A stretch of 64,000 nucleotides of DNA. Origin: DAITPV01 sp050692555. GTDB taxonomy: Bacteria > Actinomycetota > UBA4738 > CALAEC01. Shown here one piece after another: positions 33,748-42,700 of this stretch (position 1 is the stretch's first letter; each line of letters opens with the position of its first letter). Made by a program: the position numbers and the translations under genes. The notes under the pieces were generated by a model. It had not been told where the DNA came from. It was given only the letters and a program-made list of their open reading frames with translations, and searched no databases. The stretch spans positions 86,442 through 150,441 of the forward strand of contig JBOGVS010000002.1 of assembly GCA_050692555.1 (NCBI GenBank), read 5' to 3'.

Positions 33748-34211
33748 CCACGTACGTCGCGGTATGCGGCCCATCGTCCGCGACCGACCGGGAATCGGCC
33801 TGGGCCGAGGAGGTGGGGCGGCGACTCGCCGAGGCCGGCGCGGTGGTGGTGTGCGGCGGGCTGGGCGGGGTGATGGACGCGGCGGCCCGGGGGGCGACCT
33901 CGGCAGAGGGGCTCTCGGTCGGGCTCCTGCCCGGGAACACCCGGGAGGGGGCCAGCCCTCACCTCACCGCGGCCATCCCCACCGGCATGGGCGAAGCCCG
34001 CAACGCTCTCGTGGTCCGGGCCGCGGACGCGGTCATCGCCATCGGGGGTGAATGGGGGACGCTCTCCGAGATCGCCCTAGCCGTGAAGATGGGCAAGCCG
34101 GTGGTGGGGGTGGCCACGTGGGATCTGACCCAGCTGGGACGCACCGGCGGCCCGGTCCCTGTCACCACTCCCCAGGAAGCGGTGACCCGGGCCCTCGACG
34201 CGGCCCGCTAA
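33744..34211 (+). CDS. TIGR00725/LOG-like nucleotide-binding protein
   Basis: The product is 155 residues. It has the Rossmann start YVAVCGPSSA, then VVVCGGLGGVMDAAARG, GMGEARNALVVRAADAVIAIGGEWGTLSEI. This is the SLOG/TIGR00725 family, related to LOG phosphoribohydrolases and lysine-decarboxylase-like proteins, although the PGGxGTxxE motif of true LOG enzymes is replaced by GGEWGTLSE. Biochemical role unknown; nucleotide binding is likely. The GTG overlaps the helicase stop (GTGA), so the two are coupled. The stop overlaps that of the zinc-ribbon gene. Confidence 0.8.
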   Translation: MTTYVAVCGPSSATDRESAWAEEVGRRLAEAGAVVVCGGLGGVMDAAARGATSAEGLSVGLLPGNTREGASPHLTAAIPTGMGEARNALVVRAADAVIAIGGEWGTLSEIALAVKMGKPVVGVATWDLTQLGRTGGPVPVTTPQEAVTRALDAAR

Positions 34212-34468
34212 CCCCGCTCCGGCTCGCTCTCCACGGTGGCCTCGCCGAGACGGATCAGCTCCTCTTCTCCGACCGGGAAGGCGCGCCCCGCCCGGATGTC
34301 CTCCACCCGATACAGCGAGGAGCACCTTCTGCACACCACGAAGTCGGTGACCCGGCGGAACCGGATCCGCTGGCCCCGGAGGGTGACCACGTCATCCGGG
34401 GTGACCGACTGGACCAGCGGCGTGCCGCACTCCACGCACCGCAGGGCACCGGGGTCGTAGTCAGCCAC
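34208..34468 (-). CDS. Small zinc-ribbon protein
   Basis: The product is about 86 residues from GTG 34468. Two CxxC knuckles, CVEC near residue 12 and CRRC near 48, form a probable zinc ribbon; between them lies a beta-rich stretch (VVTLRGQRIRFRRVTDFVVC). The family is unknown to me; such proteins may bind nucleic acids or proteins. The start overlaps the end of the flippase gene by 8 nt. The stop shares bases with the stop of the convergent SLOG gene. Confidence 0.65.
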   Translation of the reverse strand: MADYDPGALRCVECGTPLVQSVTPDDVVTLRGQRIRFRRVTDFVVCRRCSSLYRVEDIRAGRAFPVGEEELIRLGEATVESEPERG

Positions 34469-36050
34469 CCCGCGACCCTCCGAGCAGCGCTCCCCCCAGC
34501 CGGAACGCCGCGCGGCGCTCCGCCGGAGGCAGCCCGAAGAGCAGGACAACCGGGAGGTAGACGGCCGCGACCGCGACGGTCGTGGCTGCCAGGTCGACCG
34601 GCCAGGAACCGCCGCCCAGCGCGAAGTGCGCGACCAGCCCCGCTGCCGCCGACGCGACCGCGGGAACGGCCAGCCTGGCGTAGTCCCGGTCGAACGGCTG
34701 GATCCCCACGAATCGCCGCACCAGCAGGAGCCGGGCCATCTTGGAAAGGATCAAGGTGACGGCGCCGGCGACGGCCGCGCCCTCCATGCCCAGGTCCAGG
34801 CCGGCGATCAGCAGGACTGCGGCTCCGATGTCGAAGGTCACCGAGACCGCGTACACCACCAGGTCCCACCCGGTGCGGCCCACCATGATCAGGATGAACC
34901 CCACCGGCCCGGTGGCCACGTTGACGAGCTGGCCCACCAGGAGGATCAGGAGCGCGGTCCGGCCGGCGCCGAACTCCGAGCCGAACAGCCGCAGCGCGGA
35001 ACCGGGGGCCACGGCCAGGACCACGAAGAGCGGCAGCGTGGCGGCCATCGTCCACCGGGTGATCTGCTTGAACAGCCGGTCGAGCTTCTCCCGCTCCCCG
35101 CGGGCGTGGAGGTCGGCCACGAAGGGGCTGAACATCAGGCTCACGGCGATGAAGAACAGCAGGATCACCTGCGCGGCCCTGGCGGACGCGGCATAGATCC
35201 CCGTCTCCGTAGCGTCCGCGAACCGGGCCAGCACGAACAGGTCGGTCCAGAACAGGAGCTGGGAGAACAGCGCGGCCGGCGCGCGTGGCACCCCGTACTT
35301 CAAGAGGTCGCGAACCTCCCCCGGGGCCAGGGGCTCGTGGCCGAATCCCCGGGTCTCCCGGTACCACAGCCACGCCGCGGCCAGCGTTGCCAGGATCCAC
35401 GACACCGAGTACGCCAGGGTGGTCATCCCCACGGACCGGGACACCATCCACCCGAGAAGGATGAGGGCCACCCACCCCAGCGGCTGCCCCATCCAGAACA
35501 CGTACAGGGTGTGCCGCATGATCTTCAGGCCGCGAGTCCCCCCCAGGTACACCTGCACCAGCGCGGCGAAGGGGATCGCCAGGGCCCCGGCCCGGACCGC
35601 CGAGACCCCCGTTCCGACGCGCTCGGACACGAACGACCGGGCCAGGGGCTCCGCGAAGGCGAACACCGCGGCGGCCACCACCACGCTTCCCGCCATACAG
35701 ATCACCGAGGCCCGCGACACCAATGGCCGGACCCGGCCCCGGCGGCCCTGGCCCATCTCGATGGCCACCTGGCGAACGGAGGCCATGTCCATCCCGATGC
35801 GGGAGAAGTACCCCAGGACCAGGGCTCCCTGCGTGGCCAGGGTGACCACGCCGAACGCCGCGGCCCCGAGACCTCGGGTGATCAGCACCTGGCCGGCGAA
35901 CGTGGCCAGGACGGCCACTCCAAGCCCCACGGCGCTCTGGCCGGTGCCCGCCAGGATGGTGCGCTGATCCCCGAATCGCTCGAAGGGAAGGATCGATTCC
36001 AGCGCCGATCGAAGGCCTCGGTCTCGGCCGGGACTATTCGAGGTAGCCAA
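34461..36050 (-). CDS. Polysaccharide/lipid-linked flippase (MOP/Wzx-like)
   Basis: The product is about 529 residues with 13-14 predicted membrane helices spread along the chain, with the polysaccharide-synthesis flippase pattern near the N-terminus (VLITRGLGAAAFGVVTLATQ) and YGVPRAPAALFSQLLFWTDLFVLARF in the middle. It should move lipid-linked glycans across the membrane. The start is not clear: I propose TTG 36050, which overlaps the end of the upstream phosphodiesterase gene by 17 nt; the open frame continues to 36164 but that part is a shadow. No glycosyltransferase genes are nearby. Confidence 0.78.
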   Translation of the reverse strand: MATSNSPGRDRGLRSALESILPFERFGDQRTILAGTGQSAVGLGVAVLATFAGQVLITRGLGAAAFGVVTLATQGALVLGYFSRIGMDMASVRQVAIEMGQGRRGRVRPLVSRASVICMAGSVVVAAAVFAFAEPLARSFVSERVGTGVSAVRAGALAIPFAALVQVYLGGTRGLKIMRHTLYVFWMGQPLGWVALILLGWMVSRSVGMTTLAYSVSWILATLAAAWLWYRETRGFGHEPLAPGEVRDLLKYGVPRAPAALFSQLLFWTDLFVLARFADATETGIYAASARAAQVILLFFIAVSLMFSPFVADLHARGEREKLDRLFKQITRWTMAATLPLFVVLAVAPGSALRLFGSEFGAGRTALLILLVGQLVNVATGPVGFILIMVGRTGWDLVVYAVSVTFDIGAAVLLIAGLDLGMEGAAVAGAVTLILSKMARLLLVRRFVGIQPFDRDYARLAVPAVASAAAGLVAHFALGGGSWPVDLAATTVAVAAVYLPVVLLFGLPPAERRAAFRLGGALLGGSRGG

Positions 36051-37614
36051 GGCCGCGGAGGTGCTCCTCCACCTCCAGCGCCTCGTCCGCGTCGAGACCG
36101 CTGTCGTCGGCAAGGCCGGCCTGCTCCCCTTCGATCGTCGCGGCGCCGACCGTGGCCTCGTCACCCACCACCGAGGACAGGACCCGGCCGTCGCGCTTCA
36201 CCGAGGTCGGGACCCCGAGGGTTGCGAGGATCGTGGGAGCCATGTCCACAAGGAGCGCGGGCTCGGCGAACGCGTCCGGACCGACCCGGGGACCCGCTGC
36301 GGTGATGACGCCGTCGGGACGGTGGTCGCCGGAGAGCCAGTCCGCGTCCCCCACGTAGTCCTTGGCGTGGGTCAGGCTGTACAGGGGGGCGGGCTCCAGA
36401 AGGATGTCCGGTGCCGTCTCCGCGTAGGTTCCGGTGAACACGTCCTCCCGCCGGAGGACTCGCCGGGCCGGCTTCTGCCCGGTGCCGGGGTCCACGAACG
36501 CCGCCAGGGCGTCCATGATCTTGTCCCGGACCGGCTCGTAGTCCGCGGGGTCAACGATGCCGTCCGGCTCTCGGCCCGCGAGGTTGATCGACACCCCCTC
36601 CCCCGTCGACCGCACCGAGGTGTAGGCCATGGTCTTCGGCCAGTTCACCGACTGGGGCAGCGAGACGCGGCCGTGCAGCCCCAGCATGTCGTAAGCCTTG
36701 CGGGCCACGGTCCGCATCGGTCCCCATTGCATGGGCCCGAACACGGCCTTGGACGCCGCGAACTTCAGGAACCCCAGGTGTTCGAGCAGCCGGTCCATGT
36801 GCAGAGCTCGGGTACACGACTGAAAACCGTGGTCGGAGACGAACAGGACCAGGTCGTCGGGGCCCGCCCGCTCCAGGATCTGGCCCAGGGCCTCGTCCAG
36901 AAGCCGGTACACGTCGCGCAGCTTCTCCGCAAGCCGTTCCTTGGACAAGGTGGCGTAGTCCGGATGGTCGGGGGCAACGTACTTGTCCAGGCAGTGCTGG
37001 AGGCGGTCGGTGGCCACGTAGATCAGGGACGCGAACCTCCAGTCCGTGTCGTCCAGGAGGTGGAGGTTGGCCTTCGTCCGCGCTCGAGTGAGAACGGCGG
37101 CCTCCTCGATCAGGGGCTCGGGGCGGTTCCGGAACGTGGTCCAGGACATGCCGTTGATCGGGAACGGGGCTCCGGCTCGCTCCAGGTCCTGGGCCAGCGA
37201 CTCGGGGTGGGTGAACGGCCGCCACTTGGGGAGCACCCCACCGGCCACCAGCTTCCCCTCGATCCGAGGCGGGGGGAAGGTAAGGGGGAGGTTGGTCATC
37301 ACCGTGGTGGCTCCCGCGGCGGTGAGGTCCGCCAGCATCGTCTTCTGCTTGATCGAGCCGTAGGTGACCGGGAGGCTCTTCCGGCGCCCGATCTCCTTCT
37401 CGAAGATGTCGTACACGCCGTGGTTGGAGGGCTCCAACCCGGTGAGGAAGGAAGGCCAGGCCGACCAGGAGTGGTTGGGGACCGTGGAACGCAGCACTCC
37501 TCGCGAACCCCGGTCGATCAGCGATGCCAGGTTGGGGAGGAGTCCTGCCTCCAGCATGGGATCGAGGATGCGCCAGTCGGCGCCGTCCCAACCGATCAGG
37601 AGGACCCGCGACAC
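36034..37614 (-). CDS. Type I phosphodiesterase/nucleotide pyrophosphatase (alkaline phosphatase fold)
   Basis: The product is 526 residues with no signal peptide. The first metal-binding aspartate lies in IGWDGADW, the nucleophile region in VPNHSWSAWPSFLTG, and another metal site in FVSDHGFQ, with a late histidine in SGDHRPDG. These fit the phosphodiesterase/phosphopentomutase branch of the alkaline phosphatase superfamily. Substrate unknown; candidates are lipid- or sugar-linked phosphates, given the flippase gene that overlaps its 3' end. The start is GTG at 37614. The gene is divergent from the mce operon. Confidence 0.85.
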   Translation of the reverse strand: MSRVLLIGWDGADWRILDPMLEAGLLPNLASLIDRGSRGVLRSTVPNHSWSAWPSFLTGLEPSNHGVYDIFEKEIGRRKSLPVTYGSIKQKTMLADLTAAGATTVMTNLPLTFPPPRIEGKLVAGGVLPKWRPFTHPESLAQDLERAGAPFPINGMSWTTFRNRPEPLIEEAAVLTRARTKANLHLLDDTDWRFASLIYVATDRLQHCLDKYVAPDHPDYATLSKERLAEKLRDVYRLLDEALGQILERAGPDDLVLFVSDHGFQSCTRALHMDRLLEHLGFLKFAASKAVFGPMQWGPMRTVARKAYDMLGLHGRVSLPQSVNWPKTMAYTSVRSTGEGVSINLAGREPDGIVDPADYEPVRDKIMDALAAFVDPGTGQKPARRVLRREDVFTGTYAETAPDILLEPAPLYSLTHAKDYVGDADWLSGDHRPDGVITAAGPRVGPDAFAEPALLVDMAPTILATLGVPTSVKRDGRVLSSVVGDEATVGAATIEGEQAGLADDSGLDADEALEVEEHLRGLGYLE

Positions 37615-37894
37615 GGCCGCAGTCTATCGGCTCGTCGGTGACGACGATCGGGCTGGGCGAATCGGGCGAAAATGACCCGCGGGCGGGAAGGAATCGCGCC
37701 GCAGCCCGTCGAACACTCTGGGTAGCCTCGGGCCGCAGGCCCGCGTGCGGCCCGGGGCGGCCCTCCACCGGAGCCGGAGGGAAGCCAGGACCGCGGGCCG
37801 AGCTCTCCCGCCTGATCGTCATCGTCCGGCCTGCGGCGTGGTCCTTTCTTTGGCTCAGGGGGGCTTGGCTCGCCGAGGGGAGGCCATCGGGCGC
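37615..37894 (+). promoter_or_regulatory. 280-bp region upstream of the mce operon
   Basis: This is the longest stretch without a gene. A TAGCCT hexamer at 37723-37728 is followed by a 6-bp hairpin CGGGCC-GCA-GGCCCG, and would give a leader of about 160 nt to GTG 37895. An upstream in-frame GTG at 37745 exists but the residues it adds look like non-coding GC-rich sequence. Apart from these signals I see nothing definite. Confidence 0.35.
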
Positions 37895-38848
37895 GTGGCA
37901 GACGAGCGGGACACCAGAGCGGAGGGCAACGGCCAGCCCGAGTCGGAGATCGCCGTCCGGGACCTGACCAAGGCCTTCGGATCCCAGACGGTCTTCGAGG
38001 AGGTCACCTGCGACGTCCCCAAGGGGCGGATCACGGTCATGCTGGGCCCCTCGGGCACCGGCAAGAGCGTGTTCCTCAAGCATCTGGTCGGTCTGCTGAA
38101 ACCGGATCGCGGCCAGATCTGGATCGACGGCAAGGACATCCCCACGCTTCCCGAGCGGGAGCTCTATCGGGTTCGGCGGAAGTTCGGCGTGCTGTTCCAG
38201 GACGGCGCCCTGTTCGGCTCGATGAACGTCTACGACAACGTGGCCTTCCCCCTCCGGGAGCACACCCGAAAGGGCGAGCGGGAGATCAAGCAGATGGTCA
38301 CCGACAAGCTCGAGATGGTGGGCCTCCGGGGCGCCGAGGGAAAGCTCCCCGGCCAGATCTCCGGCGGCATGAAGAAGCGGGCCGGTCTGGCCCGGGCCCT
38401 GGTCCTGGACCCTGAGATCATCCTGTTCGACGAGCCGGACTCCGGGCTGGACCCCGTGCGGACCGCCTTCCTCTGTGAGCTGATCCGAGACCTCAACGAC
38501 CAGACGCAGGGAACGTTCCTGGTGGTGACCCACGACATCGCGGCCACCCGCCGGGTGGCGGACTACATCGGCATGTTGTGCCGCCGGCACCTGGTGCAGT
38601 TCGGTCCGGCCCAGGAGATGTTCGAGTCCGACATCCCCGAGGTGAAGCAGTTCCTGGCCGGCGACACCGAGGGGCCCATCGGGATGGCCGAGGAGAAGGA
38701 CCAGGACATCGTGTCCACTTCGGGACTGAGCGCCGAGGAGACCGAGGAGCTGGAGCGCACCGCGGCCACGCGCCGGGGGGATCGGGGGGAGGCGGAGGGG
38801 CCCGGACCGCTGGAGGGGTGGTCCCAGGACCGCCAGCAGGGAGGCTAG
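37895..38848 (+). CDS. mkl: Mce-associated ABC transporter ATPase (MlaF/Mkl/MceG-like)
   Basis: The product is about 317 residues. Walker A is GPSGTGKSV, the signature ISGGMKKRAGLARALVL is typical of MlaF/Mkl proteins, Walker B is IILFDEPDSGLD, and the switch is VVTHDIAATRRVADYI. The tail of ~80 residues is acidic and ends in GGWSQ-like low-complexity sequence. It powers Mce-dependent lipid transport through the YrbE permeases. I use GTG 37895 with GGGGAGG upstream; the frame is open further. The yrbE genes follow 3 nt later. Confidence 0.9.
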   Translation: MADERDTRAEGNGQPESEIAVRDLTKAFGSQTVFEEVTCDVPKGRITVMLGPSGTGKSVFLKHLVGLLKPDRGQIWIDGKDIPTLPERELYRVRRKFGVLFQDGALFGSMNVYDNVAFPLREHTRKGEREIKQMVTDKLEMVGLRGAEGKLPGQISGGMKKRAGLARALVLDPEIILFDEPDSGLDPVRTAFLCELIRDLNDQTQGTFLVVTHDIAATRRVADYIGMLCRRHLVQFGPAQEMFESDIPEVKQFLAGDTEGPIGMAEEKDQDIVSTSGLSAEETEELERTAATRRGDRGEAEGPGPLEGWSQDRQQGG

Positions 38849-38851
38849 CCG

Positions 38852-39637
38852 GTGGCCCAAACGGCCGTCGCGCGCAAGGCCTTCGGGTTCGTCGAGGAGA
38901 CGGGCCGGATGTTCTCGGTCGGCCTGGAATCGGCACGGCTGGTGTTTCGCCGGCCCTGGCCGCTGCAGGAGTTCCTGTCGCAGATGTGGTTCATCATCAA
39001 GGTGACCACGCTGCCGGTCATCCTGATCTCGATCCCGTTCGGGATGATCATCTCGCTGCACGTGGGCTCGTTTCTGACTCAGCTCGGGTCCCAGGCGCAC
39101 ATGGGCGCGGCCATGGTGCTCGCGGTGGTCCGTGAGGAGGCGCCGGTAGCCACCGCCCTGCTGATCGCCGGGGCCGGTGGGTCCGCGATGTGCGCCGACC
39201 TGGGCGCCCGGCGGATCCGCGATGAGATCGACGCCATGGAGGTGCTGGGGATCAACCCCCTCCACCGGCTGATCATGCCCAGGATCCTGGCGGCCATGGT
39301 GGTGGCCGTCCTGCTCGACGCCATCGTGTCGGTGGCCGGCATCGCCGGTGGATGGTTCTTCGCGGTGCAGGTCCAGCACGGGACCACCTCCAGCTACTTC
39401 TCCTCCTTCAACGAGCTCTCGCAGCTGGCCGACCTGGTCATGGCCCTGATCAAGGCCCTGGTGTTTGGGTTCGTGGGCGGGATGGTCGCCTGCTACAAGG
39501 GGTTCTTCGCCAAGGGTGGCCCCAAGGGGGTCGGTGATGCGGTGAACCAGGCCGTGGTCATCACCTTCCTCCTCCTGTTCTTCCTGAACTTCATCCTCAC
39601 CGCCGTGTACTTCAACTTCGTCCCCCAGCGACTGTAG
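38852..39637 (+). CDS. yrbEA: Mce permease YrbEA (MlaE family)
   Basis: The product is 261 residues with five or six helices. The MlaE signature is complete: VVREEAPVATALLIAGAGGS, then CADLGARRIRDEIDAMEVLGINP, and a conserved KALVFGFVGGMVACYKG. It forms the membrane channel of the lipid importer with YrbEB. The start is GTG, 3 nt after the ATPase stop. Conserved positions such as the glutamates of REEAP and EIDAM are intact. Confidence 0.93.
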   Translation: MAQTAVARKAFGFVEETGRMFSVGLESARLVFRRPWPLQEFLSQMWFIIKVTTLPVILISIPFGMIISLHVGSFLTQLGSQAHMGAAMVLAVVREEAPVATALLIAGAGGSAMCADLGARRIRDEIDAMEVLGINPLHRLIMPRILAAMVVAVLLDAIVSVAGIAGGWFFAVQVQHGTTSSYFSSFNELSQLADLVMALIKALVFGFVGGMVACYKGFFAKGGPKGVGDAVNQAVVITFLLLFFLNFILTAVYFNFVPQRL

Positions 39638-39648
39638 GAGCCGAATAG

Positions 39649-40488
39649 ATGGACTACGCCGCTGAGCCACCGCGCAGATCCGGGAGGATCCGGCGGATCC
39701 CCACCTACGAGGGGCTCTCCGGCCAGCTGGCGTTCTACTGGGCGGCCGTCAAGGCCATGCCCAAGGCCCTCCACTACCGCAAGCAGATCGCGGCCATCGT
39801 CTCCGACATCACCATCGGCGTCGGGGCGCTGATCGTCGGTGCGGGGACGTTCTTCGTGATCTTCTCGATGGCGTTCTTCACCGGGACCCAGGTGGGCCTG
39901 GAAGGCTACCAGGGGCTCCGGTCGATCGGCGCCGAGTCCTTCGTGGGCCTGGTGTCCTCCTGGGCGAACACCCGGGAGATCACTCCCCTGGTGGCCGGGG
40001 TGGCCCTGGCCGCACAGGTCGGCACCTCGTACACCGCGGAGATCGGCGCGGCGAGGATCTCGGAGGAGATCGATGCCCTCGAGGTGATGGCGGTCCGATC
40101 CATGGTCTACACGGTGGCCACGCGGATCTGGGCCTCGATCATCACGATCATCCCGCTGTACCTGGCGGCCCTGTTCGCCTCGTTCATCGCCACCGAGGCC
40201 ATCGTCACCAAGTTCTTCTCGCTGTCCACGGGGACCTACATCCACTACTTCCACCTGTTCCTGCCGCCGATCGACGTGATCTACAGCCTCATCAAGGCCG
40301 TGGTGTTCGCCATCCTGGTCACGATGATCCACTGCTACTACGGGTACACCGCCTCCGGCGGACCGGCCGGCGTGGGAACGGCCTCCGGCCGGGCCATCCG
40401 GGCATCCATCGTCACGGTGGTGGTCATGAACCTGTTCCTGTCGCTGCTGATGTGGGGCGGGCGGGACACCGTCCAGATCGCCGGATGA
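39649..40488 (+). CDS. yrbEB: Mce permease YrbEB (MlaE family)
   Basis: The product is 279 residues. The MlaE core reads NTREITPLVAGVALAAQVGTSYTAEIGAARISEEIDALEVMAV, followed by helices and KAVVFAILVTMIHCYYGY. It pairs with YrbEA; the two differ as do YrbE1A and YrbE1B of mycobacteria. It starts with ATG 11 nt after yrbEA and its stop overlaps the first mce gene (ATGATG), so translation is coupled. Confidence 0.93.
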   Translation: MDYAAEPPRRSGRIRRIPTYEGLSGQLAFYWAAVKAMPKALHYRKQIAAIVSDITIGVGALIVGAGTFFVIFSMAFFTGTQVGLEGYQGLRSIGAESFVGLVSSWANTREITPLVAGVALAAQVGTSYTAEIGAARISEEIDALEVMAVRSMVYTVATRIWASIITIIPLYLAALFASFIATEAIVTKFFSLSTGTYIHYFHLFLPPIDVIYSLIKAVVFAILVTMIHCYYGYTASGGPAGVGTASGRAIRASIVTVVVMNLFLSLLMWGGRDTVQIAG

Positions 40489-41537
40489 TGCGAGGGCTCC
40501 TCCGCCGGGTCGGTGCCGCGATCTTCGTGGTCGCGCTCCTCGCCGGCATGTTCTTCGGGGTGAAGGCCCGATACGGCTCGTACGGCGACTACTACTACGT
40601 CAGCGCCGACTTCCCCCGGGCCGGGCAGCTGATGCGGATCGGGGCCGACGTCCGGCAGCGGGGGGTGATCATCGGCAAGGTCAGTGACATCCGGCTGGTG
40701 GACCGGCAGGCCCGGCTGACCCTTCAGATCGAGCGGCAGTACCGGGTGCCGCAGCAGGCCCAGGCCTACGTGGGGCTCAAGACGCTGCTCGGCGACAAGT
40801 TCATCGACCTCCGCTACCAGGAGTACACGGCGCCGTTCCTCCGCGACGGTGCCCGGGTTCCTGGGAGCGTGACCCCCGAGCTGGAGGAGGTGCTGTCCGG
40901 CGGCGTCAAGGTGTTCGAGGCCATCCCGCCGGCGGACCTGGCCACGATCATCTCGGAGCTGGCCCAGGGAGCCCGGGGGCACGGAGAGGACATCGCCCGC
41001 AGCCTGGACGTGAACGCCGAGCTGTCCACGCTGTTCGCCCAGACCCTGGAGCCGCAGATCCGCGGGCTGATCGCCTTCAACATCATCTTCCGTGAGCTGC
41101 GCGGCAGCGGGGTGGATCTCAACCGGCTGGCCGACGCGGTGAACAGGGGCGTCCCGGTGTACGCCTCCGAGCGAGCCCAGCGCCACCTCCGCGTCCTCCT
41201 GGAGCGTCTGGTTCCCATGTCCAACGACCTCGCCGACCTGCTGACCCTCAATCGAGCGGACATCGACCGGATGATGGATCAGGGCGACATCGTCCTGGAG
41301 ACCTTCGCCGGCCGGCCCGGCGGCCTCAAGGACCTGGTGAGCGGCCTGGCCAGCTACGTCAACAACCTCGGCGATCCGGACCCGTACCCCGTCCCGGACG
41401 GGAGCGCCGCCGCTCCGTTCGCCAACTTCATCGGGGGCACGGAGTTGGAGGACACCCTCGAGGACCTGTGCGGTGCGCTGCCACCGCCGGTGAACGACAC
41501 CATCCCGATCTGCCAGCAGTTCGGGAGAGGGTCATGA
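40485..41537 (+). CDS. mceA: Mce family protein, position A
   Basis: The product is about 350 residues. A single N-terminal helix (AAIFVVALLAGMFFGV) leads to the MCE domain (about residues 35-115: YYVSADFPRAGQLMRIGADVRQRGVIIGKVSDIRL). A long helical region follows (roughly 150-300), which in Mce proteins builds the periplasm-spanning tunnel. Gene symbol is positional only. ATG 40485 is taken because it forms ATGA with the yrbEB stop; ATG 40488 is also possible. The C-terminus has cysteines in EDLCGALPPP and IPICQQF. Confidence 0.9.
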   Translation: MMRGLLRRVGAAIFVVALLAGMFFGVKARYGSYGDYYYVSADFPRAGQLMRIGADVRQRGVIIGKVSDIRLVDRQARLTLQIERQYRVPQQAQAYVGLKTLLGDKFIDLRYQEYTAPFLRDGARVPGSVTPELEEVLSGGVKVFEAIPPADLATIISELAQGARGHGEDIARSLDVNAELSTLFAQTLEPQIRGLIAFNIIFRELRGSGVDLNRLADAVNRGVPVYASERAQRHLRVLLERLVPMSNDLADLLTLNRADIDRMMDQGDIVLETFAGRPGGLKDLVSGLASYVNNLGDPDPYPVPDGSAAAPFANFIGGTELEDTLEDLCGALPPPVNDTIPICQQFGRGS

Positions 41538-42700
41538 GCCTGGGCCGATTCGACACCAAGACCCTGGCCAAGGTGGTGGCGTTCTCCCTGGTCGCCCTGG
41601 CCATGACCGTGGCCCTGGGGCTCAAGATCGCCAACACCAACCTGTTCGCCGACGAGTACGAGCTCGAGGCGGAGTTCGCCAACGCCACCGGGGTGTTCAA
41701 GGGTGACGCCGTGAAGCTGGCCGGCGTGGACATCGGCCGGGTCAGAGAAGCGTGGATCGAGAACGGCAAGGCCATCGTCCGGTTCACCGTGGACGACTCC
41801 GTGGAGCTCACCACCGACAGCCGCATCGGCCTGCGGTGGCGGAACGTCATCGGGCTGCGATTCCTCTACGTGTACCCGGGCGACGGGAGCGGCGAGCGGG
41901 TCGGGGAGGGCTACCGGTTCCCCTCCAGCCAGACCGACTCCGCCGGGGACATCGGGGCGTTCCTCAACCGCTTGGGGCCGATCCTCCAGGCCATCGACCC
42001 AGAGAAGGCCAACGCGTTCATCGAGGCCATGAACACCGCGCTGGCCGGCAACGAGCTGGCGGTCCGGACCCTTCTCTCCGACGGGGCAACCCTGTCGGGA
42101 GAGCTGGGAGACATGGACGCGGAGATCGAGAGCCTGATCACCAACTCCGACACGATCCTGGCCGCGTACGCCGGCCAGAGCCGATCGCTGGGCGACATCC
42201 TGGAGAACCTGGACCACCTGGGCGGGGACCTCCGGGGGATGACCCAGGAGATCAATGCCCTTATCACCAACTTCGCCGTGGTCCAACAGGAGTTCGAACA
42301 GCTCCTCCGGGAGAACCGCGACAACATCGACGGCTCGATCAGCGGGCTCAACAACCTGGCCCGGATCCTGGACGACAACCGCCACACCCTCGAGCAGACC
42401 CTGTGCTCCCTGCCGGCGGGCGTGGTGCCCTACGACGAGACCTCGAGCTGGGGCGAGTGGTTCAACGTCCGCATCGTCGAGATCATGTTCAAGGACAACC
42501 AGGGGAACGTCATCGTCCGCCAGGGTGAGGGTCCCGGGTCCCGTCCCACCAACTACCCCGGCGTGTTCACCTGCCAGGACGAGAAGGGCCTTCCCACCCC
42601 GGTCCTGCGGGGACAGGAGAGCGCTCAGCAGGCCGGCACCCGGGCCCGAACCCTGGGGTCCTGGATGGACTCGGTGACCGGAGGGGGATCCGTTGCCTAG
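41534..42700 (+). CDS. mceB: Mce family protein, position B
   Basis: The product is 388 residues from ATG 41534, which forms ATGA with the previous stop. An N-terminal helix (VVAFSLVALAMTVALGL) anchors it. The MCE domain reads YELEAEFANATGVFKGDAVKLAGVDIGRV. A helical central part with asparagine- and glutamate-rich repeats (NLDHLGGDLRGMTQEINALITN) fits the tunnel-forming barrel of hexameric Mce complexes. The C-terminal ~90 residues are less regular and contain two cysteines (CSLPAG and FTCQDE). Confidence 0.9.
   Translation: MSLGRFDTKTLAKVVAFSLVALAMTVALGLKIANTNLFADEYELEAEFANATGVFKGDAVKLAGVDIGRVREAWIENGKAIVRFTVDDSVELTTDSRIGLRWRNVIGLRFLYVYPGDGSGERVGEGYRFPSSQTDSAGDIGAFLNRLGPILQAIDPEKANAFIEAMNTALAGNELAVRTLLSDGATLSGELGDMDAEIESLITNSDTILAAYAGQSRSLGDILENLDHLGGDLRGMTQEINALITNFAVVQQEFEQLLRENRDNIDGSISGLNNLARILDDNRHTLEQTLCSLPAGVVPYDETSSWGEWFNVRIVEIMFKDNQGNVIVRQGEGPGSRPTNYPGVFTCQDEKGLPTPVLRGQESAQQAGTRARTLGSWMDSVTGGGSVA

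Noticed and set aside
29143..33774. Open frame of 1543 codons on the minus strand
   Set aside because: It is antisense to the LCP and helicase genes, and antisense or out of frame to the exchanger; composition is Arg/Gly/Pro-rich without domains, a shadow of GC-rich codon bias.
31492..34211. Helicase plus SLOG protein as a phage-defence system
   Set aside because: The helicase matches the DNA-repair MrfA type with its zinc cluster, and the SLOG protein is a common housekeeping-like type; no nuclease, protease or toxin domain is attached.
36551..39670. Open frame of 1039 codons on the minus strand
   Set aside because: Antisense to the mce ATPase and permease, and out of frame with the phosphodiesterase; a low-complexity shadow.
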